Below, one piece after another: positions 38,995-49,429 of a DNA stretch of 64,000 nt; position 1 is the stretch's first letter; every line of letters starts with the position of its first letter. The notes beneath the pieces were generated by a model, which was not told the DNA's origin, did no database searches, and was given only the letters and a program-made list of their open reading frames with translations. The translations under genes were made by a program, and so were the position numbers. The stretch covers positions 2,480,001 to 2,544,000 of the forward strand of contig JAJKFH010004053.1 of the NCBI GenBank assembly GCA_023333565.1. Direction: 5' to 3'. The stretch is from Puffinus mauretanicus. Taxonomy: Eukaryota; Chordata; Aves; Procellariiformes; Procellariidae.

Positions 38995-39584
38995 CTCACC
39001 CTGCACAGTCTAACAAACCTTTTTGGGTTTATCTAGAATGAGCCCTGGGTGGCATCACAGCTCCCTCAGGCAAAGGGAAAAAGGGAGGGAGAGATCGATA
39101 CCTTCCCAGGGCTTGCTCCAGTGAAAAGTGGGGAGGTGGCCAGGACAGGCATCAGCTCCATGAGCCCAGATGTAAAAGTATGGACTGAAAGTATCCCTTC
39201 TTTCTCTCTTGCTTTCTCTTCCTCACATACATATATGTCTTTGCAAATAAGACCTAAGAGGTGAGAGAGAGAGAGTACAGGCACTTCCAGTAATCATTGA
39301 GGGAGCTTATTCTTTCTAGTGCATATTACGGAGCCTTATCATGGGTCATAAAAATATCACATTTACATTTCATACCTCTTAAAAAACTTTAGGCAGGGTC
39401 TGACTCTGTTATTCCAACAGTAAAACATTAATTAAATGAGACTTTGTACTACATGTATCATCATTGCTGATCAGGAAAGCTGAAAAATGCATTAAATTTA
39501 AAAGTGTATTTCATTTTTAAGCATTTCAAGTATTTTTCCTTTTTTTTTCATTTTCAAGTATTTCATATTTTAAAAGTGCATTTC

Positions 39585-39589
39585 ATCGC
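39585..39589. repeat. Target-site duplication, left copy
   Basis: ATCGC directly precedes the LTR. Its partner on the right side is ATTGC (40162-40166). The single difference is a C-to-T change at a CpG, as expected from methylation decay of an originally identical 5-bp duplication. Confidence 0.6.
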
Positions 39590-39887
39590 TGTCGTGGTTT
39601 AACCCCAGCCGCCAACTAAGCACCACACAGCCACTCGCTCACTCCCCCCGCAGCAGGATGGGGGAGAGAATCAGAAGAGTAAAAGTGAGAAAACTCATGG
39701 GTTGAGATAAAGACAGGTTAATAGATAAAGCAAAAACCACACATGCAAGCGAAGCAAAACAAGGAATTCATTCACTCCTTCCCATCAGCAGGCAGGTGTT
39801 CAGCCATCGCCAGGAAAGCAGGGCTCCATCACGCGTAACGGTTACTTGGGAAGACAAATGTCATCACTTCCTTCAGCTTCCCCCAGC

Positions 39888-39893
39888 TTTATA
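39888..39893 (-). promoter_or_regulatory. TATA box of the LTR
   Basis: The minus strand reads TATAAA here within CATATAAAGCTGG, in the middle of the LTR where the U3 promoter belongs. A CREB/ATF site lies 9 bp upstream of it on the minus strand. Confidence 0.65.
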
Positions 39894-39902
39894 TGCTGAG
39901 CA

Positions 39903-39910
39903 TGACGTCA
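39903..39910. promoter_or_regulatory. Palindromic CRE (TGACGTCA)
   Basis: A perfect 8-bp cAMP-response element lies just upstream of the LTR TATA box. CREB/ATF-family proteins bind this sequence. Its position in U3 is where an LTR enhancer/promoter element is expected. Function in this copy is inferred, not shown. Confidence 0.55.
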
Positions 39911-40161
39911 TATGACAATGAAGATCCCTTTGGGGTCAGCTGTCCCAGCTGTGTCCCCTCCCAACTTCTTGTGCACCCCCAGCCCACTCACTGGTGGGGT
40001 GGTGTGAGGAGCAGAAAAGGCCTTGACTCTGTGTAAGCACTGCTCAACAGTAACGAAAACATCCCTGTGTTATCAACGCTGTTTCCAGCACAAATCCAAA
40101 ACATAGCCCCATGCTAGCCACTATGAAGGAAATTAACTCTATCCCAGCCAAAACCAGCATA

Positions 40162-40166
40162 ATTGC
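40162..40166. repeat. Target-site duplication, right copy
   Basis: ATTGC is the partner of ATCGC at 39585-39589, one CpG transition apart. Confidence 0.6.
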
Positions 40167-43051
40167 TTAAATCTGTTATGAACATTTAAACCTATTGATA
40201 TGTATTGACATTTGACCATTTTACCCTTATTTCTCTGACAAATGATAAAAGGTATTTGAACTATAATTATATTTAAAGAGTCAGTTTTGATCAAATGCTC
40301 TAATTGGTAACCTGTCTTAATGACATGGAGCAAATACAGACAATATACTTTAAACAAAAAATCGAATTGATATTTTCACTGGCAACTTTACAGGAAGAAA
40401 CTCCAGCCTCTTTCATGTTTATGTATAGGTTTTCATATTTACTATGTAAAAAGTGCAAGCATCTGGGCAGATAACGAGATTGTCAGAAAGGAAGTTTCAT
40501 TATAAAAAAAGGGAATATATTGGCAATTGTAACCAAAAGCCATGCTCTGCTGACCTTTCCACTGTAACTGTGCTCCATACTCTGACATTTTCCATCAATG
40601 TTATTCTCCTTGTTGTGCTAATATTGAGTGTCAAAGGGGAACTGGTATAGCTTTTGCAATATAAAAAGAGGGCACCAGAACTTATATAATGTTCTTGTCT
40701 CTCCCCCACAGTGTATCATGAAGGATGTAAGACGTGTGAGAAGCAAAGAGCCTGAAGCATCCTTCATGTAAAATTAATTGAAAAAAGGGCCAGTAAAGAC
40801 AAAACCCTATCATTATCTCCTAGTAAAAAAAAATGCAGATAGTACCAATTTAGAACAACTGATTACATCAAGAACTTAATAATTATCCCATGCTTAATAA
40901 ATCATTATTTCATGTCCCTGTCCGATATGGCACCAGTACATATTGCAGCAAATTATAAGACGTATGAATACAGGTGAAAACCAGAATAGAAGTGAAGGGC
41001 GAATTGCTTGAGGTTTCAACACACTTGTGAATTACAGCACAGACAGACATTAGTATAAAGTCCACAGGTCCTCCTTCAGTGTTCGTTCCTCATCTCCCAC
41101 ACCTTGCTTTTCTCCCCCATGAGTCATTCCACATCTAGTCTGGGCAAGCCACTGGTTTTGACCCAGTCCTGCACAAAGATGATCGGATTGCTGTCTGCTT
41201 TGGGTTAAAGAAAACTGTGCTGGACACAGACATTTTGTAGTTGCAGTTTCCTGTTCCTATTCCTGCTGTTAGCCCCATGTCCTTGTTTTCCACCACAGAC
41301 ATGGTTTTTACCCTGTGTGTTTCCTCCTGTGGTCATCTGTGTTGCTGAATACTAGGATCAGAGATGAATTGAGGAAGCTGGGGCCTGACAGGCTGCTATT
41401 AATCTCAGCTGTACATGTCTGGTAAAAATGACACCATACTGGACTGCCCTTTTTATGACTAGCATCCGTCCCAGATTCAGGTGATATTTTCTGAGCGAAA
41501 TGTCTCATCACTCCTTCTGCTTCTTCCTTCCTTCACAAGCTCATACCGCTTCAACACTCACACAAAGGTTTCAGGAGAGTTGTTCTGGTGGAAATTTAAC
41601 ACGTGCTCTCCATGAATGCCTGATAATGTTTCTTCCCCTTTCAGCCATCATTGATGTGTTCCTATATTGATTACACATATAATCATGAAATTCACATATT
41701 CAGAGTAAACCCTAGTAGCTGTCAAGGGTTTGTCCTACTAGAGAAATTTATTTTAAAATTTAAGTGAATATTCAAAGACAAGCACCACAGGAACCATTGA
41801 GATCCAGTGATAACTTGGCATGTTCGGAGGAGTTTTGCTGTTCAGTCGGGATACTTTGTTTTTATGGATGGTAATTGCTAAAAAGATAATGCCGGCTAGC
41901 AGTGGTTGAGCGATGAATCTAAAATCATAGAAATGTGTGGTTTTAGTTTGCATGAAGAATAATTTTCATGTTCTCATCTGTGTTATAAAATGTATGAGAA
42001 TAGAATAGCTAAACTAATTTGCAAGTGCAAACAAAAATGATAGTACTTAGCTATCCCTTCTGTATACCAAGAAAGTGTACAGCTAAGAAAAGCAAGGTAC
42101 TTTACAAAATTAACAGCAAATATGTAAGGTTTGTAACTTCCCTACAGTGCATAGGTGGGGGAACTAATCACCAAAATAAGACAGAAAATTTTACTTGAAG
42201 TTACATAAAGTTTGTGTGTCATAGGCATACAATTCACGGACCAAATTCGCATCTCTTGACTCAGCTATTTATTCAGGTAATGAACTTACTGCTTGTTTTA
42301 TAAGGAAGACATCTGAGCACGACAATGTGAGGAAAAAAGCTTTTCCTTTACAAACAATCATTGCTTCTTACTTACAGATACTTATTAAGTCATAAAGGGG
42401 ATGGTTTGGTTTTCTTTTTTTTGGAAAGTAGTCAACATTCTGCTGTTTTGAAATACTGTGACAAGATAATTGTAAATCCTAAGCCTGAAATACAAAACTG
42501 AATGTGAATCCAGCATTAAATCATTGTATATCCTAGACTGCTAACAAGCTCTATAGCATCATGACAAGTATAGATGAAACATGCAACATCTAATTCATTG
42601 CTTCAGTGCTTACAATAAATATGCTTTTAATCTTAAACTGTTTGTAGTAAACACATAATGTGACAAATAATACTATAAACCTTTATCTCCTGGGAGGATA
42701 TAGATTTCAGACAAAGTTCTCAAAGAAAACCCATGTATTAAAATGTATTTCATAAAAAATACATTGATCACACACTGGAAAAATGAAAAAAAAAGGTGTT
42801 TCTGATACTTGGTGATTTCTTAAGACCTGGGTCTTGTCAAAGGATGGAACATGGGGTTTCATGGGTGTTTAAGGCCTCAGTGAAGTTAATAGTGTCGTAC
42901 GTTTTAAGCCCTATGCTCTGCAAACTGCAGAATTCATATTTATGGATTTGTCTCCACTTTCACATACTACTAATTGAAATGGTTATGTTTTATAGAAAGA
43001 CATGGAACATCTGTTTGGGTCTCCGTAAGTGTCCTTACATAGATGAATAGC
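40167..43051. other. Single-copy DNA, no gene seen
   Basis: No coding region, transposon or notable repeat was recognised between the LTR and the long CR1. Confidence 0.6.
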
Positions 43052-43149
43052 AAAATCATAGAATCATAGAATCATAGAACAGTTTAGGTTGGAAAAGACC
43101 TTTAAGATCAATGAGTCCAACCTTTAACCTAACACTACCAAGTACACCA

Positions 43150-45900
43150 CTAAATCATGTCCCTAAGCACCACGTCTACATGTCTTTTAAATACCTCCAG
43201 GGATGGTGACTCAACCACTTCCCTGGGCAGCCTGTTCCAAGGCTTGACAACATTTTCGGTGAAGAAATTGTTCCTAATATCCAATCTAAACCTCCCCTGG
43301 TGCAACTTGAGGCCATTTCCTCTTGTCCTATTGCTTCTTACTTGGGAGAAGAAACCGACCCCCACCTCGCTACAACCTCCTTTCAGGTAGTTGTAGAGAG
43401 TGATAAGGTCTCCCTTGAGCCTCCTTTTCTCTAAGCTAAACAGTCCCAGTTCCCTCAGCCGCTCTTCATAGGACTTGCTCTCTACAGCCTTCACCAGCTT
43501 CATTGCCCTTCTTTGGACATGCTCCAGCACTTCAACATCTTTCTTGTAGTGAAGGGCCCAAAACTGAAACAGTATTCGAGGTGCGGCCTCACCAGTGCCA
43601 AGTACAGGAGGACAATCACTTCCCTACTCCTGCTGGCCACACTATTTCTGACACAAGCCAGGAGGTTATTGGCCTTCTTGGCCACCTGGGCACACTGCCA
43701 GATCATAATCAGCCGGCTGTCGACAAACACCCCCAGGTCCTTTTCCTCTGGGCAGCTTTCCAGCCACTCTTCCCCAAGCCTGTAGCGTTGCCTGGGGTTG
43801 TTGTGGCCAAAGTGCAGGACCCAGCACTTGGCCTTCTTGAACCTCGTACAGTTGGCCTCAGCCCATCGATCCAGCCTGTCCAGAGCCCTCTGTAGGGCCT
43901 TCCTACTCTCGAGCAGATCAACACTCCTGCCCAACTTGGTGTCGCCTGCAACCTTACTGAGGGTGCACTCGATCCCCTCGTCCAGATCATTAATAAAGAT
44001 ATTAAACAGAACTGGCCCCAATACTGAGCCCTGGGGAACATCGCTTGTGACCAGCTGCCAACTGGATTTAACTCCATTCACCACAACTCTTTGGGTTCGG
44101 CCATCCAGTTTTTTACCCAGCAAAGAGTACACCCGTCCAAGCCATGAGCAGCCAGTTTCTCTAGGAGAATGCTCTGGGAAATGGTGTCAAAGGCTTTACT
44201 AAAGTCTAGGTAGACAACATCCACAACCTTTCCCTCATCCACTCAGCGGGTCATCTTGTCATAGAAGGAGACTGGGTTAGTCAAGCAGGACCTGCCTTTC
44301 ATAAACCCATGCTGACTGGGCCTGATCATGTGGTTGCCCGGCACGTGCCGCGTGATGGCGCTCAAGATGATCTGCTCCATAACCTTCCCTGGCACTGAGG
44401 TCAGACTGACAGGCCTGTAGTTCCCAAAATCCTCCTTCTGGCCCTTCTTGTAGATGGGCATCACATTTGCTAACCTCCAGTCAATTGGGACCTCCCTGGT
44501 CAGCCAACACTGCTGATAAAGGATGGAAAGTGGCTTGGTGATCACTTCCACCAGCTCCTTCAGTACCCTTGAGTGGATCTCATCCGGCCCATACACTTGT
44601 GTATGTCTAAGTGGTGTAGCAGATTGCTAACCATTTCCCCTTGCGTTATGGGAGCTTCATTCTGCTCCTCATCCCTGTCTTCCAGCTCAGGCGGCTGGGT
44701 ACCCGCAGAACAACTGGTCTTACTATTAAAGACTGAGGCAAAGAAGGCATTAAGTACCTCAACGTTTTCTTCATCCTTTGTCACTATGCTTCCTCCCGCA
44801 TCCAATAAAGGATGGAGATTCTCCTTAGCCCTCCTTTTGTGGTTAATGCATTTATAGAAACTTTTTTCATTGTGTTTTATGGCAGTAACCAGATTAAGTT
44901 CTAGCTGGGCTTTGGCCCTTCTAATTTTCCCTCTGTATAAACTCATGACATCCTTGTAGTCCTCCTGAGTGGCCTACCCCTTCTTCCAAAGGTCATAAAC
45001 TCTCCTTTTCTTCCTGAGTTCCAGCCAAAGCTGGTCTTCTTCCCCACCAGCTCGTCTTTTGGCACATGGGGATGGTCTGTTCCTGCACCTTTAAGATTTC
45101 CTTCCTGAAGAATGTCCAGCCTTCCTGCACTCCTTTGCCTCCCAAGGGACTCTGTCAACCAGGCTCCTAAACAGGCCAAAGTTTGCCCTCTGGAAGTCCA
45201 AGGTGGCAGTTCTGCTGACCCCCCCTTCTTACTTCTCAAAGAATTGAAAACTCTATCATTTTGTGATCGTTATGCCCAAGACGGCCTCCAACCATCATAT
45301 CACCCACAAGTCCTTCTCTGTTCACAAACAACAGGGCCAATGGGGCGCCTTCCCTGGTTGGCTCATTCACCAGTTTTGTCAGGAAGTTATCTTCCACACA
45401 CTCCAGGAACCTCCTAGACTGTTTCTTCTCTGCTGTATTGTGTTTCCAGCAGACAACTGGTAAGTTGAAGTCCCACGAGAACAAGGCTAGTCATTGTAAG
45501 ACTTCTCCCAGATGCTTACAGAATATTTCATCTGCCTCTTTATCCTGGTTGGGTGGTCTATAACAGACTCCCACCATGATATCTGCCTTGCTGGCCTTCC
45601 CCCTGATTCTTACCCATAAACACTCAACCCTATTGTCACCATCATTAAGCTCTAGACAGTCAAAACTCTCCCTAACATACAGGGCTACCCCACCACATCC
45701 CCTTCCTTGCCTATCCCTTCTGAAGAGTTTATAGCCGTCCATTGCAGCACTCCATGTCACCCCATGTGATGGTAACTATATCATAGTTTTCCTGCTGCAC
45801 AACGGCTTCCAGTTCCTCCTGTTTGTTGCTCATGCTGCGGGCATTGGTGTAGGTGCACTTCAGTTGGGCTATTGATCCCACTACCTTTTAGGGGGGGAGA
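43150..45900 (-). pseudogene. CR1 ORF2 (endonuclease-reverse transcriptase), copy B
   Basis: This is a degraded ORF2 of the CR1 LINE. The AP-endonuclease-like N-terminus is visible as 'NARS...NKQEELEA' (about 45790-45850), 'YKLFRRDRQGR' (about 45690-45730) and 'GVCYRPPNQD' (about 45540-45570). The GDFN motif survives only as WDFN (about 45470), and a terminal 'NDHK' stands where SDH is expected (about 45255). The RT follows: '[16 protein letters not shown]' (about 44410-44460), an LDFSKAFDT box (about 44200), VPQGSVLG (about 44030), a catalytic box reading VAGD (43941-43952), and an end in RDMI with TAG at 43150-43152. Lesions include a frameshift at the N-terminus, a frameshift near 45485, TGA at 44243-44245, loss of one CTGG unit near 44105-44110, and a frameshift near 43550. 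It is non-functional on several grounds. The start is approximate. Confidence 0.93.
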
Positions 45901-46107
45901 AGCCCTAATTCCTATGTGACCATTCTCAGGTGCTTCCATGGTTTCTAACACATCAATAACCCTTGCATCTTTGCTGCTGCGTCCCCTACTTCTACAGAGA
46001 CAGCAGACCGAAGGACCTCACTAGCACACTATCCCTCAAACATTAGCGTGCTGCCCACAGGCTTATCTCTAGTGAGCCTGGTTTTATGCCTTTCCCCCTT
46101 CAAATAT

Positions 46108-47280
46108 CTAGTTTAAAGCTCTTTCAATGAACCCTGCTAACTCCTGTGCAAAGAACCTTTTCCCCCTTTGAGACAGGTGTACCCTGTCTGTTGCCAGCAG
46201 GCCTGGTGTCGTGTAAACCAACCCGTGATCAAAAAACCCCAAATTCTGGTAGTGACACCAGGCTCAGAGCCAGGTATTGATCTGGCTGGCTCTTCCTGTT
46301 CCTTCCCTCTTTCCCTGCAACAGGAAGGATAGAGGAGAACACTACTTGTGCTTCTGACCCCTTAGCCAGTCATCCCAAGACCCTGACATCTCTCTTGATT
46401 GCCCTTGGACTTCTTGTTGCAACCTCATCGCTGCCTACCTGAAAAATCAGTAATGGATAATAATCTGAGGGCTGTACCAGGGTAGGAAGCTTTCTCTTCA
46501 CATCTTTAACCCAGGCCCCAGGGAGGCAGCAGACTTCCCTAAGAACTGGGTCCGGTCTGCATATCGGGCCTTCTGTTCCCTTCAGAAGGGAGTCTCTTAT
46601 GACAATGACCCGTCTTTTTTTCTTTATGGAAGCAGTTTTGATGCAGGGCATAGGCCAACTTAACCTTGGCAACACCTCCAAGTTAGATGAACTATTGTCC
46701 TCGTTATTGTTCGGTTCCACTTGCAGAGCCTCGTACCTATTATGCAAGGGCACCTGGGGAGGTGGGGTAGTCACAGAGGAGACGTGCCTGCTGTGCCGGG
46801 CAGGAACGTGTCACCATTGCCCACTGTCCCTTAAGTCACTGCGTTCAGCCAGGTGGAGAGAGGATAGGGAATCCTCCGTATCATGTGTCCTGTCTTCCCG
46901 TTGGGCCTGTCTCAGGGAAGGTAGCGTACGATTCCAGCAGTCTCTCTCTCTCTCACACTCCCAGAGCTCTGTCACTAAGCGGAGGAGTTCCTCCACCCGG
47001 GCGCACCTCCAACGTCCTCACTGCTGCCAGCCGGGACTGGCGTAAGAGCAGGGCACATCCCGCAGCCTGGCACCTGGGCGGCAGCGTGTTCCCGCCGGAG
47101 CTCTGTCTGGAAAGCTGCATCAGTCGTGGTGCGTGCAGAGCTCAGAGAGGCCATGGATTTCTGCCAGGTGGGTACCATTGCTCCCTGGTCGAGCTGGCAG
47201 AGCTTCAGCACCCTTCCTGCATGCCCTTCCGCGCAGACTGCGGTGTGAACAGCCGCACCACGCCCTTGTTGACACGCCAT
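46108..47280 (-). pseudogene. CR1 ORF1 (esterase-like domain protein), broken
   Basis: This is ORF1 of the same CR1, starting with a true ATG at 47278-47280 and ending at TAG (46108-46110), about 390 codons in all. In CR1 elements ORF1 encodes an RNA-binding/chaperone-type protein with a C-terminal SGNH-hydrolase-like (esterase) domain. Three pieces are visible: an N-terminal part (47280-46998), a coiled-coil-like acidic/basic part with 'EELLRLVTELWECERERD' (46996-46811), and the esterase part beginning near 46774. Breaks are a +1 frameshift near 46998-47002, a TGA at 46811-46813 that fits CpG decay of a CGA arginine codon, and further damage after 46370. In the nucleophile block the expected G-D-S reads R-D-S (46589-46597), and the later 'VGS-DE' block departs from the usual G-T-N-D form. 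A 7-unit TC repeat (46941-46954) lies inside the coding part. Confidence 0.85.
46941..46954. repeat. (TC)7 microsatellite inside CR1 ORF1
   Basis: Seven TC units. On the coding (minus) strand they give alternating Glu-Arg codons in the coiled-coil-like part of ORF1. It is a likely slippage hotspot near the frameshift of this ORF. Confidence 0.8.
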
Positions 47281-47502
47281 GGCGGTCCTAGTCGCTAGCG
47301 CTCCCTAAGGGCTTCTTTTTTACATGGGGTGGGGCGGGGCTTGGCTGACGTTGCTCCTGGCCCCACCCAGGTCTTGTCAGCCGCTGTCGCGTGAGCTGCG
47401 GGCTCCTGGCGGCCCTCTCGGCTCCCCCTGAGGTTCCTTCAGTTCAGGAAACCTTCCTGTGCACCGCACTAGAGCGATCCGCTGCGGATTGTGCCAGCAC
47501 AT
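47281..47502 (-). promoter_or_regulatory. CR1 5' UTR / internal promoter region, CpG-rich
   Basis: The sequence upstream of the CR1 ORF1 start is strongly G+C- and CpG-rich compared with the flanks and contains a GC box (GGGGCGGGGC, 47331-47340) of the kind bound by Sp1/KLF factors. In CR1 the 5' UTR carries the element's own promoter. Most CR1 copies are 5'-truncated, so a retained 5' UTR is uncommon. Whether this copy is still transcribed is not known from sequence. Confidence 0.6.
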
Positions 47503-49429
47503 ACAGAAAAAAAACAAGAAATGAAATGCCATGAATAATTGCATTTTTGTTTATTTGTTTTGTTTTTACTTAAAGCTCTTTTACAGTAATGCACAGATCT
47601 TTTCTACAATTACCTGGCTTTTGGAATCACGATAAGATTCTATTTTATGACTTTCCATTGTTCCTCACTATATATGTTTGAAATTATCCTGATTTACTTC
47701 ACAGAATTAAATGAAACAATGCAGTTAAGAGCAAGGAAATACAATAGAGTCAGGTCTCCATAAGGGAACGCTGTGAGGGAGGATTCATTGATGGATTTTT
47801 TTTTTTGCCTGGCTTTATTCAAGCTGACAGGAGACCCTAGGATCAAAGGCAATACTAAATATTAATGAATGCAGAAACCTCAGAAAAGGAGGTGAGAGGA
47901 ACTGATTGTCAGCAGCTGAAGATAGAAAGGAACTCAGAAGGGAGTTGAAGACACAGAAACTACAGTAGACAGTAGCTTTGTTTGCAAGCCCAGAAAGAAA
48001 AGCAAACACGGCTGATGGGAGTGGGCCAAAACTTGCAAATAAAGACCAAGAGTTAGGAAAGACATGAATATACAACTTTTTTATCATTTTGTTATGTGTG
48101 AAATGTATCTTTGAGTGAATAAAAAATTATACTAATAGATTTACAATCGTGTGAATAAATACATTTGAGTGAATAAAACAAAACTTCATTTTGAAAAAGC
48201 CAGAGAGATGTAGGTAATGCAGATTCAAACCATAGCTTGCCCTATAGTCTGGATAAGGAAAGTAGAGGTGAATCTGAAGGAAGTATATCTTATCAAAAAG
48301 GAAAAGTCTATAAAAGAGAAAGATATATTTATAAAAGCCTAGATAAGAATAAAAATATATAAAGCCTTCAGAGGAGAGAAAGCACCAGAACTGAAGAATT
48401 TGGGCACCTGAAAGTTGCAGAAAAAGGGGAACTAAAATAAGGAAAAGAGCTTGGTTAGTAAGCAAAGCTAGCAGCTGAAAGCAGAAACAGGAATACAACA
48501 TTAAGAAGGCTCCGAATAAATAATGACCCAGGGAGAGGCAAAGAGAGCAGGGCTAGAGAGAAAGTATCCTGACCACAGGTTTGGTTTTGAGAGACAGGGT
48601 AATGGCTTTACATTGTGGATAGCTGTAAAGACACAGCAAAATGGATCTGACTGAATCAGGCAACTGGTACTTTTTTTGCATCCCTACTGCATCCAGACCC
48701 ATTCTGTCCCCAGGAGATGAGGGGTGTTTGGTGAGTGGACTAGAGAGAAACAGACATTTTCTAATAAGTGGATAAAGGAAAGAAGGGAGAAGCTGGGTGT
48801 TTTCCCCCATTCCATTATCAGACTATTAGTACTGGAACTTGTTAGGAAATTTTGTCTGAAATATTATTTTACTTGACAATTTCAATCAGTCAGAAATGAA
48901 ACTTTTCATGGAAACAAACTACTACTGAAGAGTGGCACAATTTCCAGGAAAGAGAAAAAGGCAGGGAAAAAAAAATGTTTAGAAAATCCAGTAGGTCAAT
49001 GGGTTGAACTAGGTGATAGTCAACCAGGATGTACAAAGCATTTTCACATTCATTCCTCCACACATTTTCTTTAACTACTGTTACCAATCTCTCTACCGAT
49101 GCTCTTGTTTTAAATATGCACATGTATATGAAAGGAAAAGCTGATAATGGCTATTAATCAGAAGTTATAAACTGTAGAAAATTATAAGCAATAAAAAATT
49201 CTGAAAGAGAATTCTGTCACTTGGAGTGTTAAGAGTAATGACAAATCTTTACAAGGAAATTTTCCCTATACTAAATGGAAATGTCAACAATAGTGTGGAA
49301 AACTCAAATTTTCCTATAAATATTTGTATTGAATATTTCATGAAAAAAGGCATGATGATACAAATTATGAAGTGGTCTCCATTACAGCAGTAACTAGGGA
49401 AAATGTTAAATAACAGTTAGATAATTTTG
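47503..49429. other. Single-copy DNA, no gene seen
   Basis: This is A+T-rich sequence without recognisable genes. A T-run lies at about 47797-47807. Purine-rich composition from 47870 to 48600 gives several open frames on the minus strand (for example 48127-48501) that have no domain and a hydrophobic bias typical of T-rich DNA. Confidence 0.55.

Larger units (their letters stand above)
30372..39584. other. Single-copy DNA, no gene seen
   Basis: No supportable gene or large mobile element was found. Two octamer words ATGCAAAT (POU-factor type) lie at 31469-31476 and 31688-31695 in a non-repetitive A+T-rich segment that could be a conserved element. A G+C-richer patch lies at 34080-34440 and another at 38880-39010. 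Short duplications at 33715-33752, 36532-36567 and 38964-38994 are listed separately. The GA dinucleotide run near 39261-39275 is short. Confidence 0.5.
39590..40161 (-). mobile_element. Solo endogenous-retrovirus LTR
   Basis: This 572-bp long terminal repeat has no internal retroviral sequence on either side, so it is a solo LTR left by recombination between the two LTRs of a provirus. It belongs to an LTR family I recognise as abundant across bird genomes, starting in plus-strand reading with TGTCGTGGTTTAACCCCAGC. Orientation is minus, shown by a TATAAA box reading on the minus strand (39888-39893). The outer end reads CATA where an intact element would end CACA, one substitution in the terminal dinucleotide. 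With that end the insertion is flanked by 5-bp duplications, consistent with class III-like (ERVL-type) or similar integration. No canonical AATAAA was seen in the expected region. No viral protein is encoded. Confidence 0.88.
43052..47502 (-). mobile_element. Nearly full-length CR1 LINE (copy B)
   Basis: This minus-strand CR1 is about 4.45 kb long, close to the roughly 4.5 kb expected of a complete element. Reading 5' to 3' on the minus strand there is a CpG-rich 5' UTR (about 47502-47281), ORF1 (47280-46108), a short spacer, ORF2 with endonuclease and RT (about 45900-43150), and a short 3' UTR ending at 43052 in three tandem copies of the 8-base tail repeat. Both ORFs are broken by frameshifts and stops, so the copy cannot move by itself. 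Its 3' 1.8 kb aligns with copy A at 28559-30371. No clear target duplication was found, which is usual for CR1. The 5' end is placed where G+C-rich sequence gives way to A-rich flank near 47502. Confidence 0.95.

Noticed and set aside
43503..44202. Plus-strand open frames of 90-134 codons over the CR1
   Set aside because: They are antisense shadows of the CR1 ORF2 RT region. The same frames appear over copy A at 29008-29665.
46599..47298. Plus-strand open frames of 137-148 codons over the CR1 5' part
   Set aside because: They are antisense shadows of ORF1 in G+C-rich DNA.
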